64,000 bases of DNA. It comes from Lyngbya sp. CCAP 1446/10. Its GTDB lineage: Bacteria; Cyanobacteriota; Cyanobacteriia; Cyanobacteriales; Microcoleaceae. The position numbers and the translations under genes were made by a program. This document shows, one piece after another, positions 53,510 to 61,566 of this stretch. The notes under the pieces are model-generated. The model did no database searches. It was not told the origin of the DNA and worked only from the letters and a program-made list of their open reading frames with translations. The stretch lies in assembly GCF_026130175.1 (NCBI RefSeq), contig NZ_JAIGNI010000021.1:1-64000 (forward strand), written 5' to 3'. Each line of letters begins with the position of its first letter. The stretch's first letter is position 1.

Positions 53510-54634
53510 ATGAGTTTATACCCACAAAAAGTTCCTTTTGTCAACCTCTCCCTGCAACACCAACCAATTCAATCCCAAATAACAGAAACACTTGGGAAAA
53601 TTATTGAGCGAGGAGACTTTATTTTAGGTCAAGCACTGGCAGAATTTGAAACAGCATTTGCCGCAGCTTCTGGAGTACAATACGGTGTAGGAGTGGCTTG
53701 CGGAACTGATGCGATCGCCCTGGGACTCCAAGCTTGCGGCATTAATCCGGGCGACGAGATTATTATCCCCGCCAACACGTTTATCGCCACCATCATCGCG
53801 GTCATTCAAGCCAAAGCAATACCTATCCTGGTAGATTGTGACCCGGAAACCGCCCTGATTGACCTCACAGCAGCCGAAACAGCGATTACCTCAAAAACTA
53901 AAGCAATTATCCCCGTACATCTCTACGGTCAAATGGTATCGCCCAGTCAGCTTTTAGATTTTGCCAACCGCCACAACTTAATAATTTTTGAAGATGCCGC
54001 CCAAGCGCACTTAGCCGAAAGAGAAGGATACCGCGCCGGTGCCATTGGGAAAGCTGCCGCCTTCAGCTTTTATCCCAGCAAAAACCTCGGCTGCTTTGGC
54101 GATGGTGGGATGTTAATTACTAATGATGCAAAAATCGCAGAAGAAATGCGAACTCTCCGTAATTATGGAGCACGAATAAAATATTTGCACACTAAAATTG
54201 GCACTAATAGTCGCCTTGATAATTTGCAAGCCGCCGTGCTCAACGTGAAGTTGCCTTACTTGGAAAAATGGAATCGCGATCGCAACTTAGCCGCCCAACA
54301 TTACAATACTTTATTAGAGCCGCTGAAACACAAAGGCATTGTACCGATCGCCAATCACAGCGGTTCAGGTCACATTTATCACATCTATGCGATCCAAATT
54401 ACTGAGAAAAGCCCCATCGACCGCAATACCCTCCAGCAAAAACTCGCCCAAGAAGGCATTGAAACAGGCATCCACTATCCCGTACCCTGCCACCTGCAAC
54501 CAGCCTACCAAAACTTAGGCAATCCGGGCGACTTCCCCCACGCAGAAACTCTCTGCCAACAGATTTTATCATTGCCAATTTATCCCGGATTGAGTAATAC
54601 TCAGATTGAGCAGGTTGTAGGGGCGATCGTTTGA
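53510..54634 (+). CDS. DegT/DnrJ/EryC1/StrS family sugar aminotransferase
   Basis: A 374-aa PLP enzyme. It opens with VPFVNLSLQHQPIQSQI; GVACGTDAIALGLQACGI binds the cofactor phosphate; IIFEDAAQAHLAE carries the Asp and Gln; and the Schiff-base lysine is in FYPSKNLGCFGDGG. The C-terminus has TGIHYPVPCHLQPAY. These enzymes put an amino group on nucleotide-bound keto-sugars for surface polysaccharides. The location ahead of exosortase and Wza/Wzc genes fits an exopolysaccharide role (inference). ATG 53510 (MSLYPQKV) is preferred to a TTG-type start six codons earlier. Confidence 0.92.
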   Translation: MSLYPQKVPFVNLSLQHQPIQSQITETLGKIIERGDFILGQALAEFETAFAAASGVQYGVGVACGTDAIALGLQACGINPGDEIIIPANTFIATIIAVIQAKAIPILVDCDPETALIDLTAAETAITSKTKAIIPVHLYGQMVSPSQLLDFANRHNLIIFEDAAQAHLAEREGYRAGAIGKAAAFSFYPSKNLGCFGDGGMLITNDAKIAEEMRTLRNYGARIKYLHTKIGTNSRLDNLQAAVLNVKLPYLEKWNRDRNLAAQHYNTLLEPLKHKGIVPIANHSGSGHIYHIYAIQITEKSPIDRNTLQQKLAQEGIETGIHYPVPCHLQPAYQNLGNPGDFPHAETLCQQILSLPIYPGLSNTQIEQVVGAIV

Positions 54635-54708
54635 CAGTTGACAGTTGACAGTTGACAGTTGACAGAAGGAAGAGTTGACAGAAGGAAGAGTTGACAGAAG
54701 GAAGACGC
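54633..54708. repeat. STRR tract CAGTTGA with AGAAGGA units
   Basis: Four to five CAGTTGA units start at the aminotransferase stop codon and pass into three GACAGAAGGAAGAGTT units, a mix of two tract types. Confidence 0.85.
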
Positions 54709-54939
54709 AAGACTCAAGACGGAAGAAGACATACACAGTAAACTGTTTAGCGATCGGTATTTTACCTTTAATTAGGTGGATTTACTTAATTGTTTATAAA
54801 AGTTATGCTGAGGGTGTTGCAAGCCATAGGGTGGAGATCTCAAAGCGTTGGAGTTGGGAATTAACAAACTTTAACTCACAGTTCACAATCCCTTTCGCGT
54901 TGTGAACCCTCGCGCGACAATCTCAAAACTTCTCAAACC
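54709..54939. other. Spacer before the exosortase gene
   Basis: No gene, hairpin or further repeat is recognised between the STRR tract and the exosortase start. Confidence 0.4.
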
Positions 54940-55818
54940 ATGCACATCCAGCGCAGAATTCGCATTGTTCTCAAGCGATACCTCCTGGGGGAAGGTATCA
55001 CGGTACTCCTAGTGCTACTGTACGCCCCCCTGCTAGTACACTGGTACGACGGCTGGCTTAACAAAAACATCAGCATCGAACACGAATACTTCAGCCACGG
55101 ACTAATTGGTTTGCCCTACGCGGCTTATATTGCTTGGATGAACCGAAATTGCTGGCTGCGCTTGCCCAACTCGCCGCATCCTTTGGGAAGCTTTTTCCTG
55201 GTACTAGCGACGCTTTTTTATCTGAGTCGCTTAAGCGATTTGGTGAATTTTTCCCTGCCACTAATGCTAGCCAGCATTTGCTTATCTTTAAAAGGAATTC
55301 CCGGATTAAAATTGCAAGCAATGCCACTTTTATTCGTATGTTTTGCCTCCCCAAATCACATTCCTTACCTCATAGAACCCTACGCATTGCCGTTGCAGCA
55401 CTTCATTGCTGAAGCATCAGGCTGGATATTAATTAACGTTGGTCTCAACGTCAGAGTCGAAGAAATTTATCTGTATGTAAACGATCGCATTGTCGAAGTT
55501 GCGCCCCACTGTGCAGGCTTGAAAATGCTGTTTACCAGTCTTTACGTCAGCTTAATTCTACTGGATTGGACGGGTGTTTGGAGCTCCCACAAAAAAAGCA
55601 TTTTGTTTTTAGTGGCTACATCTATCATTAGCATAACTTCCAACATTCTGCGCAACACTTTGCTGACTTATTTTCACGGAACCGAAAGAGAGAGACTTTT
55701 TACTTGGCTGCACGCCGGATGGGGCGGAGACTTGTATTCTGCTTGTATACTAGGCTTATTGGTACTTCTCATCAACGGGATGGAAAAGTATTTCCCCAGC
55801 CAGTCTGCCAATTCATGA
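54940..55818 (+). CDS. Cyanoexosortase B
   Basis: A 292-aa polytopic membrane protein with about eight helices. The exosortase catalytic residues are visible: Cys191 in VAPHCAGLKML, Arg238 in SNILRNTLLTYFHG and His258 in WLHAGWGGD. The partner gene right after it is of the cyanoexosortase-B-associated type, which decides the B subclass. Exosortases cleave PEP-CTERM-like C-terminal signals on exported proteins, usually in genomes and loci that make exopolysaccharide. No obvious PEP-CTERM substrate is encoded in this window. The stop codon overlaps the next start (ATGA). Confidence 0.9.
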   Translation: MHIQRRIRIVLKRYLLGEGITVLLVLLYAPLLVHWYDGWLNKNISIEHEYFSHGLIGLPYAAYIAWMNRNCWLRLPNSPHPLGSFFLVLATLFYLSRLSDLVNFSLPLMLASICLSLKGIPGLKLQAMPLLFVCFASPNHIPYLIEPYALPLQHFIAEASGWILINVGLNVRVEEIYLYVNDRIVEVAPHCAGLKMLFTSLYVSLILLDWTGVWSSHKKSILFLVATSIISITSNILRNTLLTYFHGTERERLFTWLHAGWGGDLYSACILGLLVLLINGMEKYFPSQSANS

Positions 55819-56525
55819 AACAAATAATTTCAGCACGGAAACTACTGCGGCGGTACCAATTATCTAAAATTGTGGTACTGGTGTTTTTGCTGGTACTGGT
55901 TGGAGTAGTAGCAATTCCCGGCTACGCGACGGGAAGGTGGCCTTGGACAAACCCGCCGACAGTTGCAAACCTCAAGCAATTGAAAAGTTTGCGCCAAAAC
56001 GGGATGAGACTTCCCGGCTGGCAGGTGATTAGCGTCCAGAATAACGTCCAAATTGGCGGTCACAGATGGTTAGTTGAAGAAATCAAAAATCATCAAACAA
56101 TTGCCATTTTATTGCTGATGCCTCAAAACGACCCCAAAAACCAGCCACAAGTAGAATGGCTAGATATCGATGGATTTCACCGGTGGCAAACAGATTCTCA
56201 TCGCACTTTGAGGTTTACAGTTAAATTAGCGCCAACATCCGACAAGCCATCGCCTACCGTCGAGGCCCGGTTTTTCCGAAGCTGGACTTCCCAACAAACT
56301 TTTGCTGTCGTGCAGTGGTACGCTTGGCCTAATGGGGGTTCTCCAGCAACCAGCCGCTGGTTTTGGGAAGACAGCATTGCTAGACTGTCGAACCGCCGCG
56401 CCTCTTGGGTTGCTGTCAGTATCATCGTTCCGATTCAACCGCAGGACGATATTAAGATAGTTGAACCGCTGCTGGAATCTCTGAGTCAAAGTGTTCAAGC
56501 TCAATTAATGGCAGAAACTTTCTGA
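55815..56525 (+). CDS. Cyanoexosortase B system-associated protein
   Basis: A 236-aa protein with an N-terminal membrane anchor (about 18-38, IVVLVFLLVLVGVVAIPGYA) and an EpsI-like external domain (LPGWQVISVQNNVQIGGHRW, FRSWTSQQTFAVVQWYAWPN, and a C-terminal QAQLMAETF). EpsI-type domains accompany or are fused to exosortases. ATG 55815 overlaps the exosortase stop by 4 nt, so translation is coupled; frames that start further upstream are inside the exosortase gene. Confidence 0.88.
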   Translation: MKQIISARKLLRRYQLSKIVVLVFLLVLVGVVAIPGYATGRWPWTNPPTVANLKQLKSLRQNGMRLPGWQVISVQNNVQIGGHRWLVEEIKNHQTIAILLLMPQNDPKNQPQVEWLDIDGFHRWQTDSHRTLRFTVKLAPTSDKPSPTVEARFFRSWTSQQTFAVVQWYAWPNGGSPATSRWFWEDSIARLSNRRASWVAVSIIVPIQPQDDIKIVEPLLESLSQSVQAQLMAETF

Positions 56526-56535
56526 GTTTAATCAA

Positions 56536-56590
56536 GAGGGCGATTGAAATCGCTTCTATACAAACAAAGACCGCCTCCGCGGGCTAGAAG
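56536..56590. repeat. Two-hairpin dispersed repeat (copy 2)
   Basis: GCGATTGAAATCGC forms the first hairpin and CCGCCTCCGCGG the second, joined by TTCTATACAAACAAAGA. It has the same layout as 6191-6244. Confidence 0.6.
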
Positions 56591-56723
56591 AATCAAGAGG
56601 TAATACCAATTATAAAAAATATTGCTACAGATAAATTAGAGAATCTCATCTTTAGGGAAACGGCATTGCCGTGTCCGGCTGGAGAGTAGAAAAAATATAA
56701 AATTTAAGTGCAGGCTTGCGGAC

Positions 56724-58298
56724 ATGAAATTTAAAAATCAGCGAATTATTCAAAATATAACCCTTTTTTATACCCTCAAAATGCGGGAAAAATTCACAAT
56801 CAAAAATCGCGTTGCTTTTTCCTTGGCTGGTCTGCACTCAACTGCTTGGACTTTATCTTTTGCTGCTGTATTCTGGGGCTTTAACGGCAAAGTTTTTTCC
56901 GAAAAGGCTTTAGCCCAATCTGTTGTTCCTAGTTCTGAACAGTTCTTACCACCACCACCACTGCGCGTACCGCCACCGCCAGCCAACTTCAACAGACAAA
57001 TTAACCCAGCTTTTCGGAATCGGCCTTACCGCTTGGGCCCTGGAGACCAGATTTCTGTTCAAGTTCAGCGCTTCCCAGAGCTAAATTTTACAGGTGCTAT
57101 CAGCCCTGAAGGGGTAATTGTACTGCCATTAATCGGCACAGTAAATGTGCGCGGCCTTACCGTCGAAGAAGCACAGCAGCGACTCCGAGAGCGATTCACC
57201 CAATTTATCAAAAATCCTCAAGTCTCGACTGCTTTGCTGGTTCAGCGCCCGGTAGTGGTGACGGTGACGGGGGAAGTGGCGAGACCTGGTTTTTATCCGC
57301 TGCAAACTCCGCAGCTTCCGGCGGCTTTGGCTGCGGCGGCTGGGACGACTCCGACGGCCGAACTGCGGGCGGTGCGGGTGCGGCGGACTTTGCCTGGTGG
57401 CGCTGTGGCGGAGCAAGTTGTTGATATTTTGACGCCGCTGCAAACTGGTATTGCTCCGCCGGATTTGCGTTTGGAAGATGGAGATGCGATCGTCGTACCG
57501 TATAAACAGATTACAGCCGATCGCAAATCCGATCAAGATTTAGCATCCAGGTACAGCCTAGCCGCTGCGGCTGTCCCCGTCCAAGTTACGATCACTGGAG
57601 AAGTCGGCAAACCTGGTTTTTACACGCTTCCGGTGGGTTCTGGTCGAATTTCCGCTGCTGTGACGATTGCAGGCGGAGTCACGGGAAAAGCCGATTTGCG
57701 GGCGGTGCGAGTGCGGCGGACGCTGGTAGACGGCTCTTCGGTGGAGCAACCCCTCGACCTCTACACTCCCTTAGCAAAGGCTAACGATTTGTTCGATTTT
57801 CCTTTGGCATCGGGAGATGTGATTGTGATCCCGGAATTGGACGCTAGTATCAAAAACCTAGACTACGACAAAGCTCTGGTGGCGCGGTCTACGCTGATTA
57901 AGCCCAGGATCTACGTTCGAGTTTTGAGTTACGCTAGTGGTAGTTTGACTTCGTTCTACCTAGAAAATGGCAGCAAGTTTTTGGATGCTATCAACAACTT
58001 ACCTGTAAATCTAGCTGACTTGCGGAAAATGGCCCTGATTCGGTTCGACCAAAAGCAAGGTAGAGCAATCAACCGCAAGATAGATGCGAAAGCTGCTTTG
58101 GAGGGAAATGTTTCTCAGAACCCGATGCTGGAAGATAATGATGTGATTGTGATTGGTAGAAATCTGGTAGAGCGCGTTGGTTATGCAATCAATACTGTTA
58201 CTCGACCATTCCGCGATACTTTGGGATTTATTCTGTTCTTCGAGCAATTAAGAAATGGGGTGACAAATTTGTTTGGGCCATCCAATAATAATAGGTAG
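56724..58298 (+). CDS. Wza-type polysaccharide export protein with SLBB domains
   Basis: A 524-aa protein. A signal peptide is likely near residues 28-65 (WTLSFAAVFWGFNGKVFSEK, then ALAQS). After a proline-rich linker comes the Poly_export domain (about 101-190, YRLGPGDQISVQVQRFPELN, GAISPEGVIVLPLIG). Two similar SLBB domains follow (VVTVTGEVARPGFYPL and VQVTITGEVGKPGFYTL). The family forms the outer-membrane channel for capsule or exopolysaccharide export. ATG 56781 (MREKFTIKN) would give a more usual signal length and is a good alternative. The Wzc-type gene follows after 455 bp. Confidence 0.9.
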   Translation: MKFKNQRIIQNITLFYTLKMREKFTIKNRVAFSLAGLHSTAWTLSFAAVFWGFNGKVFSEKALAQSVVPSSEQFLPPPPLRVPPPPANFNRQINPAFRNRPYRLGPGDQISVQVQRFPELNFTGAISPEGVIVLPLIGTVNVRGLTVEEAQQRLRERFTQFIKNPQVSTALLVQRPVVVTVTGEVARPGFYPLQTPQLPAALAAAAGTTPTAELRAVRVRRTLPGGAVAEQVVDILTPLQTGIAPPDLRLEDGDAIVVPYKQITADRKSDQDLASRYSLAAAAVPVQVTITGEVGKPGFYTLPVGSGRISAAVTIAGGVTGKADLRAVRVRRTLVDGSSVEQPLDLYTPLAKANDLFDFPLASGDVIVIPELDASIKNLDYDKALVARSTLIKPRIYVRVLSYASGSLTSFYLENGSKFLDAINNLPVNLADLRKMALIRFDQKQGRAINRKIDAKAALEGNVSQNPMLEDNDVIVIGRNLVERVGYAINTVTRPFRDTLGFILFFEQLRNGVTNLFGPSNNNR

Positions 58299-58299
58299 T

Positions 58300-58370
58300 C
58301 ATTGGCCAAACAGGTCATTGGCCAAACAGGTCATTGGCCAAACAGGTCATTGGCCAAACAGGTCATTGGG
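58300..58370. repeat. 16-bp tandem repeat CATTGGCCAAACAGGT
   Basis: About four and a half copies, starting two bases after the wza-type stop codon. The TTGGCCAA core is palindromic. Confidence 0.9.
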
Positions 58371-58488
58371 CGAAGCGAAGCGGAGGGATTGGGCGAAGCG
58401 AAGCGGAGGGATTGGGCATTGGGCATTGGGCATTAGGCATTGGTCATTGGTCATTAGTCATTGGTCATTAGTCATTAGTCATTAGTAA

Positions 58489-58714
58489 AGAGGGCGGGTT
58501 TTGTATTCGTAAAGTCGCTTCTATCAAAGATTTTTAGCTAAACCCGAACCTACCAGATACTATGTTTTTGGCTCCGACATACTTAGTTATGATTTATCGT
58601 TAGAGGGCGGGTTTTGTATTCGTAAAGTCACTTCTATCAAAGATTTTTAGCTAAACCCGAACCTACCAGATACTATGTTTTTGGCTCCGACATACTTAGT
58701 TATAATTTATCGTT
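58489..58714. repeat. 113-bp tandem duplication upstream of the wzc-type gene
   Basis: Two copies, starting at 58489 and 58602, differ at only two or three positions (for example GTCGCTTC versus GTCACTTC). Each contains AGAGGGCGGGTTTTGTATTC and AGCTAAACCCGAACC, whose GGGTTT/AAACCC arms can pair. The second copy ends 39 bp before the wzc-type start codon, so it probably includes promoter DNA. Confidence 0.9.
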
Positions 58715-58753
58715 GGCAATTCTTCAATCTAAAATCTAAAATCTAAAATAGTC

Positions 58754-61057
58754 ATGACTTTATCAGTTGTTAAACGTTATTTAATTGCTTTTGACCAATA
58801 TAAGTGGGTGGGACTGGCCACTCTCGCGGTGAGTGTGGGCGTGTCGGGAGTAGTGGCTGGGCAGCCAACTCCGGCGCCGGTTTACGTTGCTGTAGGTACG
58901 CTGACCTACCTCAGACCGAGCGTGATTTTTTCATCGACTACTACTAAAATTCAACAGGAAGGACAAGAAATAACTAAAGATATGCTGCTGGATACAGAGA
59001 AGGTGCTTAAACCAGTAGCAGAAAAACTCATCAAAGCAGAAAAAAAATTAAACAAAGAAGAAGCGGCAATAGTAAATAAAGAAGAAGCGGAAAAAAAATT
59101 ACAACTTTTGACTAAAAAGCTGGCAGACAACGTGCAGATCAAGATGCCGACTAAGAATAATGACCCCAGCGCTTTGATTCAAGTATTGTACAAAAATGCC
59201 GATCGCAAAAAAGCAGAAGCGGTAGTAAAGGCGCTGATGAAGGAAATGGAGGCTTACAGCAAAAATTCTAATACTTCTAGACTGCGAACAACGATCGACC
59301 AAATTAAACAGCGTTTGCCGAAAGTAACTCAGGAACTCAGGGAGGTGGAAGCAAAACTTGAAGCCTACGAAAAACAAGAAGGAACTTCAATTTTAGCAGT
59401 TCAGAGCGGTACTTTGCCGCAAGCGATTATCGGCACCGAACAGCAGCAGCGACAACTCCGCGTGCAGTTGGGAGCAATAGAAGCTCAAATTAAAAGCTTG
59501 CAGGAGCGCTTGGGATTGAATGTGGAGCAAGCTTACGTGGCTCAAGCACTGTCGGCAGATCCAATTATTGCGCAACTGCGAGTGCAACTGTTTTCGATCG
59601 AATCTCAGCTCAAAATTCTGCGCAGCGACTTGCAGGAGGAACACCCGAAAATTGTGGAATTGCTCAAACAAAAACTAGCTTTTGAGCAGCAGTTGCAGCA
59701 GCGACAGTCGGAGGTGCTAGGGGGTAACGGGGTGGCGGCTCCGCTCAGAAGTGCCGATCGAATTCGGATAGACTCTTCTTTAGACCCGGCCAGACAGCAG
59801 TTAGCTCAAAGTTTGATTGCTTTGCAAACGCAGCAGGATACGGTGCAACAGCAACTCAAAGGAGTCGAGAAAACTGAACAGCTATTACGCCAGGAATACG
59901 CGACAATCCCCAACAAGCAGTTAGAACAAGGGCGGTTAGCCCAGCAAGTGGCGCTGAAAAAAGCTCTCTACGATAAGATGCAGTCGGCTTTGGTAGATGC
60001 TGAGGCAGCGATAGCTGAGACAACGGGGAGTTTGATCGTCTCCCAAGAGCCCAAAGCTGATGATGTTGACTCAAGCCAGAGAAGTAGGCCGGTGATGCTG
60101 GCGGTGGGGGGATTTGTAGGATTGCTGCTGGGCGGCGGGTTGATATTTTTGTTGGGGATGCTCAACGGCAAGTTTTACAGTTGGGAAGAAGTGCGGGCGG
60201 CTTTGGTGGAGAAAGAGGTGCCGATACTGGCTGTTTTGCCTGAAGTAATTGTGTTTGATTCCTATGGGGAGGAGATGCCTCTGGCTTTGGAGCCGAATTC
60301 ACCTTATTTGGATTTTTACGAGCGGTTGCGGACTAATTTGCGCCGAATTGGCGAAAAACCTGTGAAGGTGGTGTTGCTGACTTCGGCGGCCGGTTTGGAG
60401 GGGAAAAGTTTTAGTGCTTACAATTTAGCAATTGCGTCGGCTCGATCGGGTAAACGGACGTTGTTAATTGAAGCAGATTTGCGATCGGCTTCTAACGTAG
60501 AATCTTTGAGAATCGCTCAAGATCCTCTAGCGGCGGTGGAACCTTTACACTATTACGGCAATATCAGCGAGTGTGTCCATTTGGTTCCAGAGGTAGAAAA
60601 TCTATACGTGGTGCCGAGTCCGGGCTTTTTGCGGCAGGCTTCGGCGGTACTGGAATCGAGCGAAATGCGGAGGTTGTTTGAGGATGTTCGCAACCGCTTT
60701 GATTTTGTGGTGGTGGATTCTCCGGCGTTGAGCGAGTGCAATGACGCACTGACGCTGGAACCGTACACGGACGGTATAATTTTGGTGGCGCGGGCTGGTT
60801 ATACTTTGGCGAGTATGTTGTCTGAGGCTGCGGATCAGTTGCTGGAATCTGATGATGAGGATTCGCACAAATCGGGGCCGCGGCTATTGGGGGCGATTAT
60901 TAATGGTGCTGATATTGCGGTGAAGTACCGCAACGATGTTGATGAGTTGGACTTGCCTTTGAGTGCTGTGGGCGATGGGGCGATCGAAGTGCGATCGAGA
61001 CAATTACCGCACCAGTCTAAGCCCAAAAATAAAGCTATTAATAGTAAATTAAACTAA
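58754..61057 (+). CDS. Wzc/GumC-type polysaccharide co-polymerase with BY-kinase-like domain
   Basis: A 767-aa protein. A Wzz-type N-terminal region with one helix (about 18-38) leads into a long coiled coil (about 140-410). A second helix follows (about 447-470, LAVGGFVGLLLGGGLIFLLG). The cytoplasmic P-loop domain has Walker A SAAGLEGKS (Lys551), Walker A' LLIEADLRS (Glu where Asp is usual) and Walker B FVVVDSPAL. The C-terminal tyrosine cluster of true tyrosine autokinases is missing (ending KNKAINSKLN), so regulation by Tyr phosphorylation is doubtful. It would set chain length and pair with the Wza-type exporter upstream. Confidence 0.88.
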   Translation: MTLSVVKRYLIAFDQYKWVGLATLAVSVGVSGVVAGQPTPAPVYVAVGTLTYLRPSVIFSSTTTKIQQEGQEITKDMLLDTEKVLKPVAEKLIKAEKKLNKEEAAIVNKEEAEKKLQLLTKKLADNVQIKMPTKNNDPSALIQVLYKNADRKKAEAVVKALMKEMEAYSKNSNTSRLRTTIDQIKQRLPKVTQELREVEAKLEAYEKQEGTSILAVQSGTLPQAIIGTEQQQRQLRVQLGAIEAQIKSLQERLGLNVEQAYVAQALSADPIIAQLRVQLFSIESQLKILRSDLQEEHPKIVELLKQKLAFEQQLQQRQSEVLGGNGVAAPLRSADRIRIDSSLDPARQQLAQSLIALQTQQDTVQQQLKGVEKTEQLLRQEYATIPNKQLEQGRLAQQVALKKALYDKMQSALVDAEAAIAETTGSLIVSQEPKADDVDSSQRSRPVMLAVGGFVGLLLGGGLIFLLGMLNGKFYSWEEVRAALVEKEVPILAVLPEVIVFDSYGEEMPLALEPNSPYLDFYERLRTNLRRIGEKPVKVVLLTSAAGLEGKSFSAYNLAIASARSGKRTLLIEADLRSASNVESLRIAQDPLAAVEPLHYYGNISECVHLVPEVENLYVVPSPGFLRQASAVLESSEMRRLFEDVRNRFDFVVVDSPALSECNDALTLEPYTDGIILVARAGYTLASMLSEAADQLLESDDEDSHKSGPRLLGAIINGADIAVKYRNDVDELDLPLSAVGDGAIEVRSRQLPHQSKPKNKAINSKLN

Positions 61058-61566
61058 TAGATTTGCATGGCATCCATTCGGTTTAAATTTTTGAAGAGCA
61101 TCTGCGTTTCTCTGTGTTTATCTACCTTACATCTGCGGTCGATATATCAATCAAATATTTAAGCAATTCAAATCTAAATTACACCGCTTGATGCTTGTAA
61201 AGCAGTCCTCAATAAAATTTAAATCGGGTTTGCCAAATAAAATTCAAAGGCATACCCAACAAAGGTTTTTTTTCGCAGCATCCTGATAATGGGATTTAGT
61301 CTAAAATCCAAATATAGCAACCGCCACATCGGTGAGGACATAAATAACTTCATGAATAGAGCCGATACCCGTCAAGCATCAATGATTTGATTCCCGTCAT
61401 GCAACTGTCAACTGTCCACTGTCAACTGTCAACTGCTATATCATTATCAAGCCAGGATGAGGCAGCATTTAAATCTGTCTGCCTCTCCCACTTGACATTG
61501 GTGACAATGCCAGAAAGTTGTCACCAATGATTAAAACCCACTAACGCAAATTGCTAGTCAAAAGAC
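61058..61566. other. 509-bp spacer between convergent genes
   Basis: It contains a TCTGCGTTTCTCTGTGTTTA repeat (61100-61140) and the dispersed element at 61312-61441. A GTGACAATGCCAGAAAGTTG / TTGTCACCAATG pairing near 61499-61530 may form a weak hairpin after the Calx-beta gene. No coding sequence is seen. Confidence 0.5.
61312..61441 (+). mobile_element. 130-bp dispersed element (copy 2)
   Basis: It runs ATATAGCAACCGCCACATCG ... GACATAAATAACTTCATGAAT ... CGTCAAGCATC ... TTGATTCCCGTCAT ... (CAACTGT)n CTGCTATAT, the same order as the reverse complement of 36237-36379. The ends ATATAGCA and TGCTATAT form an 8-bp inverted repeat. Confidence 0.75.

Larger units (their letters stand above)
58299..58753. 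other. 455-bp repeat-filled spacer between wza- and wzc-type genes
   Basis: It contains a 16-bp tandem repeat (58300-58370), a 23-bp repeat ATTGGGCGAAGCGAAGCGGA plus GGG in two copies (58367-58412), ATTGGGC and CATTAGT heptamers (58412-58486), and a 113-bp tandem duplication (58489-58714). The last 40 bp before the wzc-type gene carry AATCTAAAATCTAAAA. Confidence 0.8.

Noticed and set aside
57129-57536. Long minus-strand frames opposite the Wza-type gene
   Set aside because: They are antisense shadows, rich in Arg/Ser, with no domain.
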